Both the position numbers and the translations under genes were made by a program. The notes below the pieces were generated by a model. It was not told the origin of the DNA. It did not search any database and was given only the letters and a program-made list of their open reading frames with translations. Below, piece by piece: positions 8,687 to 17,499 of a stretch of DNA of 64,000 nt; positions within the stretch are counted from its first letter, which is position 1; every line of letters begins with the position of its first letter. This stretch comes from Micromonospora sp. U21 (GTDB taxonomy: Bacteria > Actinomycetota > Actinomycetes > Mycobacteriales > Micromonosporaceae), in NCBI RefSeq assembly GCF_018070045.1, contig NZ_JAGPYK010000013.1, positions 1-64,000 of the forward strand. Reading direction: 5' to 3'.

Positions 8687-8956
8687 TCACCCACCCGAAC
8701 GACCGCAGGGCCCGTCGTGGCCCGCCGGGCGCGGGCACCGCCGGCGACCGTCGAGCAGGTTGTCGCAGAAGGCCCGATGGCGTACGCACTGCGCATCCTC
8801 CTCGGAGACCGTCGTCTCGGCCCGGTCCACGTCGGCGAGGAAGCCCAGCGCCCGGGTGATCGCTCGCGCGAATCGCAGCGCCCCCGGCAGGTCCGCTGCC
8901 GTCACCGGCAGGTGCACCACGAACCGCTCCCGACCGCCGCCCAGCACGTCGCCCAT
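8687..8956 (-). CDS. Small Cys/His-rich conserved-looking protein, function unknown
   Basis: The ATG at 8956 gives 89 residues; a GTG two codons upstream is also possible. The N-terminal half (RFVVHLPVTAADLPGALRFARAI) looks like one beta strand and helix. The C-terminal third has CVRHRAFC, then C-PRPAGHDGPC: four Cys and two His in about 30 residues, a likely metal site. It is divergent from a frameshifted GntR-type regulator (start 9151) with about 190 nt between. I do not recognise a function. Confidence 0.7.
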   Translation of the reverse strand: MGDVLGGGRERFVVHLPVTAADLPGALRFARAITRALGFLADVDRAETTVSEEDAQCVRHRAFCDNLLDGRRRCPRPAGHDGPCGRSGG

Positions 8957-9150
8957 GACCACCGTCCTCCGCGCCGATCGGACGGCGCATCCTCGGTCCG
9001 CCGCCGTGGAAGGCGGCCCGGCGTGCGGGTAGGGACGCCCACCGGACCGCCCGGCCCCACGCCCGCAGCCCTTGTCGGCGGCGGTACGAACGCGGGACCC
9101 ACCTCAGGCCCGTACTCCGAGGGTTTGCCGAACCGACCGGAGTCCTCACC

Positions 9151-9379
9151 ATGCCCACAGCAGAAGCCCCATATCGTCGCATCGCCAACGACATCGCCGC
9201 GAAGATCAAGAGCGGGGAGCTGAGATCGGGTGACAAGCTGCCATCCACTCGGGAAGTCGCGGAGACCTACGCCGTACACATGAACACGGCCTCGCGGGCG
9301 CTCACTGCTCCACGACCGCGAGCTGATCACCGGCCATCCCGGACGCGGCACCTACGTGGCGGACCGCCCCGGGCGGTAG
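9151..9379 (+). pseudogene. Frameshifted short GntR-family winged-helix regulator
   Basis: From ATG at 9151 the frame reads YRRIANDIAAKIKSGELRSG and PSTREVAETYAVHMNTASRAL, a clear GntR winged helix. After about 9301 the frame becomes unlike the family. A +1 shifted frame continues LLHDRELITGHPGRGTYVAD and stops at TAG 9377-9379, exactly the expected end of the wing. Intact, it would be a DNA-binding-only protein of about 75 residues. One extra base (or two missing) near 9301-9309 explains this. The unshifted frame runs on to 9456 with Arg/Pro-rich nonsense. It is either a real mutation or a sequencing error. Confidence 0.8.
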
Positions 9380-9454
9380 CGTTTCCCGCCTGGTCGACCG
9401 ACCGCGTCGCGACGGCGACGCCAACGCTCCAGCGAAGATCGGCACAATATCCCT

Positions 9455-9492
9455 GATGTTGCTGCCTCATGCCGCATCGAGGCAGCAACATC
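9455..9492. terminator. 14-bp perfect hairpin upstream of the potassium uptake genes
   Basis: GATGTTGCTGCCTC (9455-9468) pairs exactly with 9479-9492 around a 10-nt loop. It lies 75 nt after the broken regulator and about 155 nt before the KtrB start. There is no T-tract. It could be a terminator for the regulator or a leader structure of the transporter mRNA. Confidence 0.5.
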
Positions 9493-9646
9493 CCCGAAGT
9501 TGTCGGACGTCCCGCGAGACCACTACATCCAGGATGAAGCGCGATCTTGGGCGGGCGGGCGGGCGTGCGCCGCCGAGCGACGGTGGATGAACCTCCGGAA
9601 TGGGCGTTCCCACTCCCACCATGGCGCGAAAACGGAAGATTGTCTG

Positions 9647-10981
9647 GTGCACCGGTTTTTCCGCAACCCCGTACGGCTGGTGCCGTTGGGGTTCCTGGTG
9701 CCGATCCTGCTCGGCACCGGGCTGCTGATGGCCCGTTCGGCGACCGTGGACCACCAGCGCCCGCCCCTGGTCACCGCACTCTTCACCGCCACCTCGGCCG
9801 TGTCGGTCACCGGTATGGCCGTCACCGACACCCCCAACTACTGGTCCGCCTGGGGACTGGTGGTGATCACCCTGCTCACGCAGCTCGGTGGCCTCGGCAT
9901 CCTCACCGTCGCGGCACTGGTCATCCTGGTGGTCGCCCGCCAGCTCGGGCTGCGCAACCGGCTGCTGGTGCAGGCCGAGTCGGCGGACTTCGGCATCGGT
10001 GACGTCGCTCGGCTGCTGCGCCGGATCGCCATCACCGTCTTCGCCTGCGAGGCGGTGATGACCGCGCTGGTCGCGGGCCGGCTCTGGCTGGTCTACGACT
10101 ATCCACCCGGGCGAGCTCTCTGGTCCGGTCTCTTTCACGCCGTCCAGGCCTTCAACAACGGTGGCTTCGCGCTCTACTCCAAGGGCCTGCTGGCGTTCGA
10201 CCGCGACCCGTGGGTGTCGCTGCCGCTGGCGTTCGGCGCGATCGTCGGTGGGCTCGGGTTTCCCGCCCTGTTCGAGGCGGCCCGCGAGTGGCGCCGGCCG
10301 GTGCGCTGGGCGGTGGCCACCAAGCTGACCATCTGGGGCAGTGCCGCGCTGCTGCTGATCGGCTTCGCCGGCCTGCTCGCCGCCGAGTGGACCAACGTCG
10401 ACACCATCGGCTCGTACGACGTCGGCGGCAAGGTGCTCGCGTCGTTCGCCCAGATCGCGTTGAGCCGCACCGGTGGCTTCAGCGTCCTGGACATCGCCGC
10501 CCTGCAGGAGGAGAGCTACCCGCTGCTGATCGTGCTGATGTTCATCGGCGGCGGCAGCGCCAGCACGGCCGGCGGGATCAAGGTCTCCACGTTCTTCCTG
10601 CTGGCGTTCACCATCTGGGCGGAGCTCCGCGGCGAGCCCGACGTGACGGTCGGGCGCCGCCGGGTGGCCACCGCCAGCCAGCGGCAGGCCATCACCGTGG
10701 CGCTGCTCAGCGTCGCGCTGGTCACGGCCGGAACGATGACCCTGCTGCTGCTCACCGAGGGCCTCCGGTTCGTCGCCGCCCTCTTCGAGGTCACGTCCGC
10801 GTTCAGCACCACCGGCCTGACCGTCGGCCTGGCCGGCACACTGCCGGCCAGCGGTCAGCTGGTCCTGACCCTGCTGATGTTCATCGGCCGCGTCGGGCCG
10901 CTCACCCTCGGTTCGGCGATCGCGTTGAACACCCGACGCCGGCTCTACCGCTATCCCCAGGAACAACCCATTGTCGGCTAG
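9647..10981 (+). CDS. ktrB: TrkH/KtrB-type potassium channel subunit
   Basis: An integral membrane potassium uptake protein. Four pore-loop filter motifs are visible in order: SAVSVTGM, FNNGGFAL, SRTGGFSV and FSTTGLTV. I chose GTG 9647 because GGAAG at 9634-9638 lies 8 nt upstream and the protein then begins HRFFRNPVRLVPLGF, giving 444 residues. An in-frame ATG at 9587 (464 residues) and a TTG at 9500 would only add an unusual polar lead. The regulatory partner follows 14 nt downstream. Expected to move K+ with Na+ or by membrane potential. Confidence 0.92.
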   Translation: MHRFFRNPVRLVPLGFLVPILLGTGLLMARSATVDHQRPPLVTALFTATSAVSVTGMAVTDTPNYWSAWGLVVITLLTQLGGLGILTVAALVILVVARQLGLRNRLLVQAESADFGIGDVARLLRRIAITVFACEAVMTALVAGRLWLVYDYPPGRALWSGLFHAVQAFNNGGFALYSKGLLAFDRDPWVSLPLAFGAIVGGLGFPALFEAAREWRRPVRWAVATKLTIWGSAALLLIGFAGLLAAEWTNVDTIGSYDVGGKVLASFAQIALSRTGGFSVLDIAALQEESYPLLIVLMFIGGGSASTAGGIKVSTFFLLAFTIWAELRGEPDVTVGRRRVATASQRQAITVALLSVALVTAGTMTLLLLTEGLRFVAALFEVTSAFSTTGLTVGLAGTLPASGQLVLTLLMFIGRVGPLTLGSAIALNTRRRLYRYPQEQPIVG

Positions 10982-10995
10982 CAAGGAGGGTCGAG

Positions 10996-11664
10996 GTGTC
11001 GGCTAGGCGAGCGGACGGCAACGGCGTCGTGGTGGTCGGGCTGGGTCGGTTCGGTAGCCACCTGGCCGGGTCGCTGACCCGGATGGAACGCGAGGTGCTG
11101 GCCATCGACCGCAACCCGGACCGGGTGCAGCGCTGGTCGGCCCAGCTCGACCAGGTGGTCCAGGCCGACTCGACCGAGGAGGGGGCGCTGCGGCAGCTCG
11201 GCGTCGCCAGCTTCGGGCGGGCGGTGGTGGCCATCGGCGCCTCGGTGGAGGCGAGCGTGCTCACCGTACTGGCGCTGGCCGAGCTGGGCCTGTCGCAGAT
11301 CTGGGCCCGGGCGACCTCGCAGAAGCACGCCAAGATTCTCTCATCGGTGGGCGCGCACCACGTGATCTTCCCGGAGGCGGAGACGGGCGAACGGGTGGCA
11401 CACCTCATCGTCAGCCGGCTGCTCGACTTCATCGAGTTCGACGACGACTTCGCGATCGCCACCGTCCGCGTGCCGGAGTCCCTGGTTGGGCGCACCGTGC
11501 TCGACCTGCGCCCGGACGATCGCTACGGGGTCCGGGTGATCGGCGCCAAGCTGCCGGGCGAGCGCTTCCGGTACGCGTCGGACAGCACGAAACTCCCCCA
11601 CGGTGGGCTGCTGGTGGTGGAGGGCGGGATCGACCAGGTGCAACGGTTCGCGGGGCTCCGCTGA
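10996..11664 (+). CDS. ktrA: TrkA/KtrA-type NAD-binding regulatory subunit of K+ uptake
   Basis: GTG at 10996, preceded by AAGGAGGG at 10983-10990, gives 222 residues. The RCK_N Rossmann fold starts VVVVGLGRFGSHLAG (GxGxxG), with an acidic residue ending strand 2 (AIDRNPD). A C-terminal RCK_C/TrkA_C region follows (FAIATVRVPESLVGRTVLDL). One RCK_N plus one RCK_C is the KtrA layout rather than the duplicated TrkA. It gates the membrane subunit encoded just upstream according to bound nucleotide. Confidence 0.93.
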   Translation: MSARRADGNGVVVVGLGRFGSHLAGSLTRMEREVLAIDRNPDRVQRWSAQLDQVVQADSTEEGALRQLGVASFGRAVVAIGASVEASVLTVLALAELGLSQIWARATSQKHAKILSSVGAHHVIFPEAETGERVAHLIVSRLLDFIEFDDDFAIATVRVPESLVGRTVLDLRPDDRYGVRVIGAKLPGERFRYASDSTKLPHGGLLVVEGGIDQVQRFAGLR

Positions 11665-11711
11665 GCCGCCTCACTTCTTCCCGCCGCCGTGCCCCCTCCC
11701 CTCACCCTTGG

Positions 11712-13364
11712 TCACTTTCCCCCTTTTCCCGAACCACCACCCGGTCCCTTGCCTTTGCCGGGCTTCTCGGGCTTGGCCTTCGTCGGGGCGCCGCCCGAAC
11801 CGGAGCCGCCCGACCCGGAGCCGCCGGAGCCGCTGCGGACCGTCGCCGCCTTGGGCGGGGCCTTCGTCGTGGCGGCCTTGCTCGGCGGGGCGGTGGACGG
11901 CATGCTGCCGGCCACCCCGGAGACCCGTACTCCGCAGCTCGCGTCGCCGAGCCGGAACTCCACCGGCAGCGGGTTCGCCCCGCTGTACTTCCCCACCAGG
12001 GTGAGCTTCTCGGCCTCGCCGGGCGCCAGGGTGGTGCGATCAGCCGCCGGCCGGATCAGCACCGTCCGCCCCTGCTGGTGCACCGGGGTCGGCTCCGCCT
12101 TCGTCACCCTCTGCTGACCGGGGAAGGTGAAGCTCATCGTCCAGTCACGCAGCGCGCTGCCCCCGGTGTTGGTCAGGGTCAGCTCGGCGGCGAAGTCCTT
12201 GCCGGAGTCTGTGCGCAGCGCGTACGCCACCTCGCAGGGCGCCGCCTTCGGCGGACCCATCCGGGCCTCGGTCGGCGGCTGGTCCCCGCCACTGGCCGGG
12301 CTGCGCGAGGTGAACCCCCACAGAGCCCCGGTGACCGCGAGCAGGCTGGCGGCGGCCACCCCGGCCTCGATCCGCCGACGTCTGGTCGCCCGCCTGCTTC
12401 GGTTGCGGGTGCGCGACAGCGGCAACGCGTCGGTCTCCGCCGACCACGGCAGGATCGTGGTGCCGGCGCAGGCCAGCGCGGCCGGGTCCAGTGGCCCGGC
12501 GGCCGGCGAGACCGGCACCGCCGCCAACATTCCGGCCGTCTCGGCGAGGGTCCGGGCCAGCTCGGCGGTGGCCGGCCGTTCCCCGGGCTGCTTGGCCAGG
12601 CAGCGCCGCACCAGGTCGGTCACCTCGTCGGGCAGCCCCGACACCTCCGGCATCGGATCGGGGTCGTTGTACATGTGCGCGCGCAGCATCTGGGTGGTCG
12701 TGCTGGCCTGCCAGGGCAGCCGGCCGGTGAGCATCCGGTAGAGCAGCAGCCCGACGGCGTACACGTCGGTGGCCGGGGAGACCTGGCCGTTGTCCAGCCG
12801 CTCCGGAGCGAGGTACGCGGGCGTGCCCAGCAGCGCCCCGTCCGGCCCCTTCTCACTTTCCCCCACCAGCGCGGAGATGCCGAAGTCGACCACCTTGACC
12901 CCGGTCGACGTGAGCATCACGTTGCCCGGGGTGACGTCCCGGTGCACCACGCCCCGGGCGTGCGCGGTGGCCAGCGCCGAGCTGACCTCCGCGCCGACGG
13001 TCACCGCCTCCCGCCACGGCAGCCGCCCCTCCCGGCCCAGCCTGCCGGCCAGGGAACCGCCGTCGACAAGCTCCATCACCACGTACGGCACGGTCACGCC
13101 GGCCTGCACAGACTCGCCGTAGTCGTACACGTTGGTGATGTTCGGGTGGCAGAGCCGCGCGGCGGCCTGCGCCTCGATGCGGATCCGGTGCCGGAAGGCC
13201 CGGTCGGTGGCCAGCCGCGAGGCGAGCACCTTCACCGCGACCTGCCGGCCGAGCACCTCGTCGTAGCCCCGCCAGACCACCGACATGCCGCCCGCGCCGA
13301 GCTGCTCGACGAGCCGGTACCGCTCATCGAGGAGTTGCGCGCCGTTCCGGTCCCCACCACCCAT
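11712..13364 (-). CDS. Membrane Ser/Thr protein kinase with CBM2-like ectodomain
   Basis: The 550-residue protein starts with ATG at 13364. The Hanks kinase domain (about 12-275) has the glycine loop LGAGGMSVVW, VAVKVL lysine, catalytic HRDVTPGNV and DFGIS. A basic juxtamembrane stretch precedes one membrane helix (about 335-355). Outside, about residues 377-475, two Cys bracket a fold reading LTLTNTGGSALRDWTMSFTF and KYSGANPLPVEF, very like carbohydrate-binding module family 2. The surface Trp positions used for cellulose binding in CBM2 appear replaced, so ligand binding is uncertain. The tail is Gly/Ser/Lys-rich (GSGGSGSGGSG). Probably a cell-surface sensor kinase. Confidence 0.93.
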   Translation of the reverse strand: MGGGDRNGAQLLDERYRLVEQLGAGGMSVVWRGYDEVLGRQVAVKVLASRLATDRAFRHRIRIEAQAAARLCHPNITNVYDYGESVQAGVTVPYVVMELVDGGSLAGRLGREGRLPWREAVTVGAEVSSALATAHARGVVHRDVTPGNVMLTSTGVKVVDFGISALVGESEKGPDGALLGTPAYLAPERLDNGQVSPATDVYAVGLLLYRMLTGRLPWQASTTTQMLRAHMYNDPDPMPEVSGLPDEVTDLVRRCLAKQPGERPATAELARTLAETAGMLAAVPVSPAAGPLDPAALACAGTTILPWSAETDALPLSRTRNRSRRATRRRRIEAGVAAASLLAVTGALWGFTSRSPASGGDQPPTEARMGPPKAAPCEVAYALRTDSGKDFAAELTLTNTGGSALRDWTMSFTFPGQQRVTKAEPTPVHQQGRTVLIRPAADRTTLAPGEAEKLTLVGKYSGANPLPVEFRLGDASCGVRVSGVAGSMPSTAPPSKAATTKAPPKAATVRSGSGGSGSGGSGSGGAPTKAKPEKPGKGKGPGGGSGKGGK

Positions 13365-13435
13365 GGTGGCCGATGTTGCCCAGGTACGGCCCGACTACAC
13401 CTCGGGTATCGGAATCGGTCAGGAATGTCACCCGA

Positions 13436-14998
13436 TCAGGCGGTCGCCAGCAGCTGATCCACCGGGGCGTAGTCGTCGGTCAGGACCAGCGCGTCCCCGG
13501 TGAAGTCCGTCAGGTCCGCGCCGGACAGCAGGCTGACCCGCCGGTCGACCTCGTCGAGCCGGGCACGGACCGCGGCCAGCGGCAGCGGCGCGTCGGAGGC
13601 GACGATGAGGAAGTTCGCGCCCTGCTCCTCGGCGAGCGCTTCCGGCGGGGCGATCAACGCGACGTGCGCGAACTCGGCGGCCACCGTGGCCAGCTCGGCG
13701 CGGATGAACCGCAGCGGCGGGTAGTCGATGACGTTCTGCACGTACACCCCGCCGGGGCGGGTCACCCGCCGAACCTCGGCAGCCATCTCCCGGGTGGCCA
13801 GGTGCCAGGGCACCACCAGGTGGCCGAACGCGTCACCGACCACCAGGTCGCGACTGTCCGTCGGCTCGCCGACGACCAGCATCCGGGCGTCGCCCACCAC
13901 CGCCCGCAGCCCCGGCCCCGGGCGTACGCCCAGCTCCCGCTCGCCCAGCTCGACCAGCCCGCCGTCGATCTCGAACACCACGTTGTCGGTGCCCGGGCGG
14001 GTCGCGGTCAGGTAGGTCGGCACGGTGAACCCGCCGCCGCCCAGGTGCAGCGCGTCCAGCCGCTGCCCGGCGGGCGCGGCCACGTCCGCGACGGCGCCGA
14101 TCCACTTGGTGTACGAGTACTCCAGGTGCTTCGGGTCGGCCAAATCGACGTACGAGTGCTGGGCCGAGTTGAGCAGCAGGGTCCGCCCGCTGGGCCGGTC
14201 CGGGTCCGACGTCACCCGGGCACAGTGGTACGCCGTCTCGATGTCGCACGGGTTCGGTGCCACGGTGGTCAGCCCCGCCCCGACCAGGCCGAGCACCGCC
14301 AGCGCGGCCCGGGTCCGGGCCGGACCGGGCAGCTCGGTGTGCGCCTGCCGGCGCAGGTACCAGCCGAGGCCGATGCCGGCCAGCCCGAGCGCCACCGCAA
14401 GCGCCAGCAGGATCACCGTGCTGGGCAGCGCGGCGACCAGCACGAAGCCGGTGAGCAGGGTGGCGGTGATGCCACCCAGGGTGCCGATCCCGGAGAGCCG
14501 ACCGACCACCTGGCCGGTCCGGCGCAGGTCGGCGAGCTGAAGCTTCACGACCAGCGGGGTGACCGCGGCCAGCAACGCCGCCGGCACGAACACGGCCAGC
14601 GCCACCAGCAGCAGGATGGCGCTGGCGGCACCGCCGCGCAGCACCTCACCGGCGTACCGGACCACGGGCAGGGTGACTGCGGTGGCGATGCCGGCCAGCA
14701 CCAGCGCCGGCGCCAGCAGGCCCCGCGGGTCGCGCCGGTCAGCCAGCCAGCCGCCGGACCACGCCCCGTACGCGATCGCGGCCAGCGCGATGCCGATCAC
14801 CGAACTGGTCACCTGGAGGGTCACCCCGACGTACGGGCCGACCAGTCGCAGCGCGACCGTCTCCAGCACCAGCACGGCGCCGCTGGAGAAGAAGACCAGG
14901 AACGCGGCGAGGCCGTTGGGCAGCGCCCGGCCGGTGACCGGCACGGACGGGACCGGAGAAGACGGCGGCGCCGCTACATCGGACGGTGGGGAGCTCAT
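13436..14998 (-). CDS. Membrane-bound spermidine-synthase-like protein (fused MFS/spermidine synthase)
   Basis: The 520-residue protein begins with ATG at 14998. After a Pro/Ser-rich lead, the N-terminal half has multiple hydrophobic helices starting NGLAAFLVFFSSGAVLVLETVALRL, typical of the membrane part of fused MFS/spermidine synthases. The C-terminal half is a class I methyltransferase-like fold: LHLGGGGFTVP, VVFEIDGGLVELG and VVGDARM. Polyamine aminopropyl transfer is the namesake activity, but family members are often not biochemically proven. It is convergent to nothing and 36 nt from the secreted putative peptidase gene. Confidence 0.85.
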   Translation of the reverse strand: MSSPPSDVAAPPSSPVPSVPVTGRALPNGLAAFLVFFSSGAVLVLETVALRLVGPYVGVTLQVTSSVIGIALAAIAYGAWSGGWLADRRDPRGLLAPALVLAGIATAVTLPVVRYAGEVLRGGAASAILLLVALAVFVPAALLAAVTPLVVKLQLADLRRTGQVVGRLSGIGTLGGITATLLTGFVLVAALPSTVILLALAVALGLAGIGLGWYLRRQAHTELPGPARTRAALAVLGLVGAGLTTVAPNPCDIETAYHCARVTSDPDRPSGRTLLLNSAQHSYVDLADPKHLEYSYTKWIGAVADVAAPAGQRLDALHLGGGGFTVPTYLTATRPGTDNVVFEIDGGLVELGERELGVRPGPGLRAVVGDARMLVVGEPTDSRDLVVGDAFGHLVVPWHLATREMAAEVRRVTRPGGVYVQNVIDYPPLRFIRAELATVAAEFAHVALIAPPEALAEEQGANFLIVASDAPLPLAAVRARLDEVDRRVSLLSGADLTDFTGDALVLTDDYAPVDQLLATA

Positions 14999-15034
14999 CG
15001 TCGCGATGGTACGCAGCCAAGCTGGTGCTGCGGG

Positions 15035-16051
15035 TCAGTACATCGAGAGATGAACATGGTTCGTGTGGCTCGCGGCCGGGCTGCCGCTGCCGCTGTACGA
15101 GCGCCACCCGGTGCCGGGGTGCCAGATCTGCCTGTACCAGATCACGTAGAGCACGCCCAGCCGATCGGCGTTGCGCACGTGCCAGGAGGCCAGGCTGTCC
15201 CCGTACGCCTTGTCGCCGCCGGTCGCGTTGCGGTCCTCGAAGCCATCGGTGGCGGCCGCGAAGTCGCAGGCCCGTCCCTTCGGGTGCTCGCCACCGCCGC
15301 CGCTGCGTTTGCAGGAGACGTGCCGCTTGTAGCCGGCCGCCTGGGTCTGCTTGAGCGCGTTGAGAGTGCGCGGGGTGATGCAACCGGACGTGGTCGGGTC
15401 CTTCACGGAGCAGGATTCCGACGGCCAGGATCCGTCCGAGTTACGCGGCGCCGGCTTGGCCGAGGCGGAGCTGCCGCCGCTGAAGCCGTTGCTGCTGCCC
15501 GAGCTGACCTCGGCGAGCGCCGCCTCGGCCTCCTTCTTCTTCTTCGCCATCACGGCGAGCTGCTTCCGCTGCTCGCGGACCTCCGCGTCGATGGCGAGCT
15601 TGGCCTGCTGCGCCTGCTGCCGGGCGTCGGTCAGCGTGCGGAGCCGTTTGCCGTCCCGCTGGGCCATCAGGTCCAGGTCTGCCGCACGTTGCAGGAACAT
15701 CTGCGGGTCGGCGGAGTTGAGCAGCATCGACACCGGGGTGAGCCGACCCGCGCGGTACGACTGCGCGGCCACCTCGCCGACCTGGGCGGTGAGCTCGACC
15801 AGCCGGCCCTCGACGCTCTTCAGCTCGCCGGTGAGCGCCGTCTGCCGACGCTTGGAGTTGTCCAGCTTGGCCTTCGCCTCGATGTGCCCCTTGGCGGTCA
15901 GCTCCAGCGCGTCCTGCAATTTCTTGCTGCCGCCCTCACCGGGCTCCGCGTACGCGGGCACCGCGCCACCGGCGAGCACCAGCGCAACGGCGGCGACGAG
16001 AGCGAGCAGTGCGCGGCGACCGCGCCGCTGGCTGAGCCTGGTCCTGGGCAC
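15035..16051 (-). CDS. Secreted coiled-coil protein with LAS-type metallopeptidase-like C-terminus
   Basis: The GTG at 16051 gives 338 residues with a signal peptide (RRALLALVAAVALVLAG, cleavage near AYA). Residues about 45-190 are heptad-rich coiled coil with many Gln/Lys/Ala, as in FtsEX-partner or NlpC-leading proteins. After a Gly/Ser linker, a C-terminal domain contains EHPKGRACDF and a final HTNHVHLSMY. The H-x2-G-x-A-x-D plus H-x-H pattern is that of LAS metallopeptidases (M15-like) acting on peptidoglycan peptides. Two extra Cys pairs suggest disulfides. Role in cell-wall remodelling is inferred. Confidence 0.85.
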   Translation of the reverse strand: MPRTRLSQRRGRRALLALVAAVALVLAGGAVPAYAEPGEGGSKKLQDALELTAKGHIEAKAKLDNSKRRQTALTGELKSVEGRLVELTAQVGEVAAQSYRAGRLTPVSMLLNSADPQMFLQRAADLDLMAQRDGKRLRTLTDARQQAQQAKLAIDAEVREQRKQLAVMAKKKKEAEAALAEVSSGSSNGFSGGSSASAKPAPRNSDGSWPSESCSVKDPTTSGCITPRTLNALKQTQAAGYKRHVSCKRSGGGGEHPKGRACDFAAATDGFEDRNATGGDKAYGDSLASWHVRNADRLGVLYVIWYRQIWHPGTGWRSYSGSGSPAASHTNHVHLSMY

Positions 16052-16244
16052 GAAAGCGTCCTTCCGTCGACCGCCGGCCCCCGGTGAACCCACTGCGCGG
16101 CGGCGTCCCCGCCGGCGCCGATCGGCGGCCTGCTGGCGGAGAACGCCGTCACGATACCGGAAGCCGCCCCGGTGACCAGCCCCGTGAGTGCCCGACGGCT
16201 TCGATGTCGACGCAGGGTGCCACCACCGTCGCGGAGTGCGCGGT

Positions 16245-17054
16245 TCAGGTGCCGAGCAGGGCGTCGTGCACCTCGGCCCAAACCTGCTCGTTGGCCGCGA
16301 CGAGCAGGCCGTGGCCCTGGTCGGCCGGGTGGTAGTCGACGCCGTCGAACCGGCGGGCGACACCGCCGGCCGCGCGGACCAGCAGGGTGCCCGGGGCGTG
16401 GTCCCACGGCAGGGTGCGCCAGAAGAGGGTGAACTGCTGCTCACCGGTGAGGATGTCCAGGTACTCCCGGCCGGCGCAGTGCTGGCCGGGCAGCAACTCA
16501 CCGAGCCGCCGGCCGCCGGCACGGACCCGGTCCCGCGTCTCCGGCGGCAGGAACCGGGTCATCGCGGCGCCGCGCAGCTCGCCCAGCCCCGGCCCGGAGC
16601 CGGTGTCGCCCACCGGCCGGCCGTTGAGCAGGGTGCCGTCGTCGGCCCGGCCGGTGGCCAGGATCCCGGCCAGCGGGTCGAGGATCCAGCCGGCGATCGG
16701 CCGCCCGTCGGTCAGCAGCGCCACCATCAGCGCGAACGGCTGGCGGCCGGCGGCGAAGTTGGCGGTGCCGTCGACCGGGTCGACCAGCCACACGTCCCCG
16801 CCGTCGCGCAGGTGCCGCAGCAGCCCCGGATCGTCGGCGACGCCCTCCTCGCCGACCACCATCGAGCCGGGCCGCAGCCGGCGCAGCCCCGCGGAGATCA
16901 GCTCCTCGGCGCGGCGGTCCGCGACGGTGACGATCTCGCCGGGCGCCTTCTCCGACACGTCGGCTTCGTCGAGCTTGCGGAACAGCGGCACCACGACCTG
17001 GTCGGCGGCCTCCCGGAGCAGGTCACCGACGTCGTCGAGCAGAGCGTCAGCCAC
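16245..17054 (-). CDS. Inositol-monophosphatase-family phosphatase
   Basis: The 269-residue protein starts with GTG at 17054, 8 nt inside the upstream receiver gene. Metal-site motifs are present: VTVADRRAEE, GEEG, and WLVDPVDGTANF. A C-terminal WDHAPGTLLVRAAGG matches the family's last metal ligand region. Substrates could be inositol phosphate, histidinol phosphate or a PAP-like nucleotide; sequence alone does not decide. It is the last gene of the signalling operon, an unusual partner for it. Confidence 0.88.
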   Translation of the reverse strand: MADALLDDVGDLLREAADQVVVPLFRKLDEADVSEKAPGEIVTVADRRAEELISAGLRRLRPGSMVVGEEGVADDPGLLRHLRDGGDVWLVDPVDGTANFAAGRQPFALMVALLTDGRPIAGWILDPLAGILATGRADDGTLLNGRPVGDTGSGPGLGELRGAAMTRFLPPETRDRVRAGGRRLGELLPGQHCAGREYLDILTGEQQFTLFWRTLPWDHAPGTLLVRAAGGVARRFDGVDYHPADQGHGLLVAANEQVWAEVHDALLGT

Positions 17055-17499
17055 GCGGCGGCAGCTTGACCACGCTGACGAAGAACTCGTCGATCTGGCG
17101 GACCACCGAGATGAAGCGCTCGAAGTCCACCGGCTTGGTCACGTAGGCGTTGGCGTGCAGCTGGTAGCTGCGCAGGATGTCCTCGTCGGCCTGCGAGGTG
17201 GTGAGCACCACGACCGGGATCCGACGCAGCTCCTCGTCCTTCTTGATCTCTTCCAGCACCTCCCGGCCGTCCCGACGGGGCAGGTTGAGGTCGAGCAGGA
17301 TCAGGTCGGGCGTCACCGCGTCGGCGTACTGGCCCTCATGCCGCAGGTAGGCGAGCGCCTCGGCGCCGTCGGACACGACGGTGAGCCGGTTGCGCAGCTT
17401 GTGCTCCTCGAACGCCTCCTGGGTCATCAACACGTCACCCGGATCGTCCTCCACGAGCAGGACCTCGATCGGGCTCTTGCCGTCCGCTGGCGCGGTCAT
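17047..17499 (-). CDS. Rcp1-like single-domain response regulator
   Basis: The 150-residue receiver has the acidic pair LVEDDPGD, phosphoacceptor Asp in LILLDLNLPRRDG, the Thr switch VVLTTS and Lys in AYVTKP. The extended C-terminus and the DPGDVLMTQEAF motif mark the Rcp1 type that pairs with phytochrome-like kinases. No output domain. Its start overlaps the histidine-kinase stop by 4 nt, so that kinase is its probable partner. Confidence 0.93.
   Translation of the reverse strand: MTAPADGKSPIEVLLVEDDPGDVLMTQEAFEEHKLRNRLTVVSDGAEALAYLRHEGQYADAVTPDLILLDLNLPRRDGREVLEEIKKDEELRRIPVVVLTTSQADEDILRSYQLHANAYVTKPVDFERFISVVRQIDEFFVSVVKLPPRG

Noticed and set aside
9380..9456. C-terminal extension of the GntR-like frame to 9456
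   Set aside because: Pro/Arg-rich and unlike any GntR partner domain; the shifted frame ends properly at 9379.
13373..16087. 904-codon plus-strand frame opposite the spermidine-synthase-like and peptidase genes
   Set aside because: Same antisense composition; no start context or domain.
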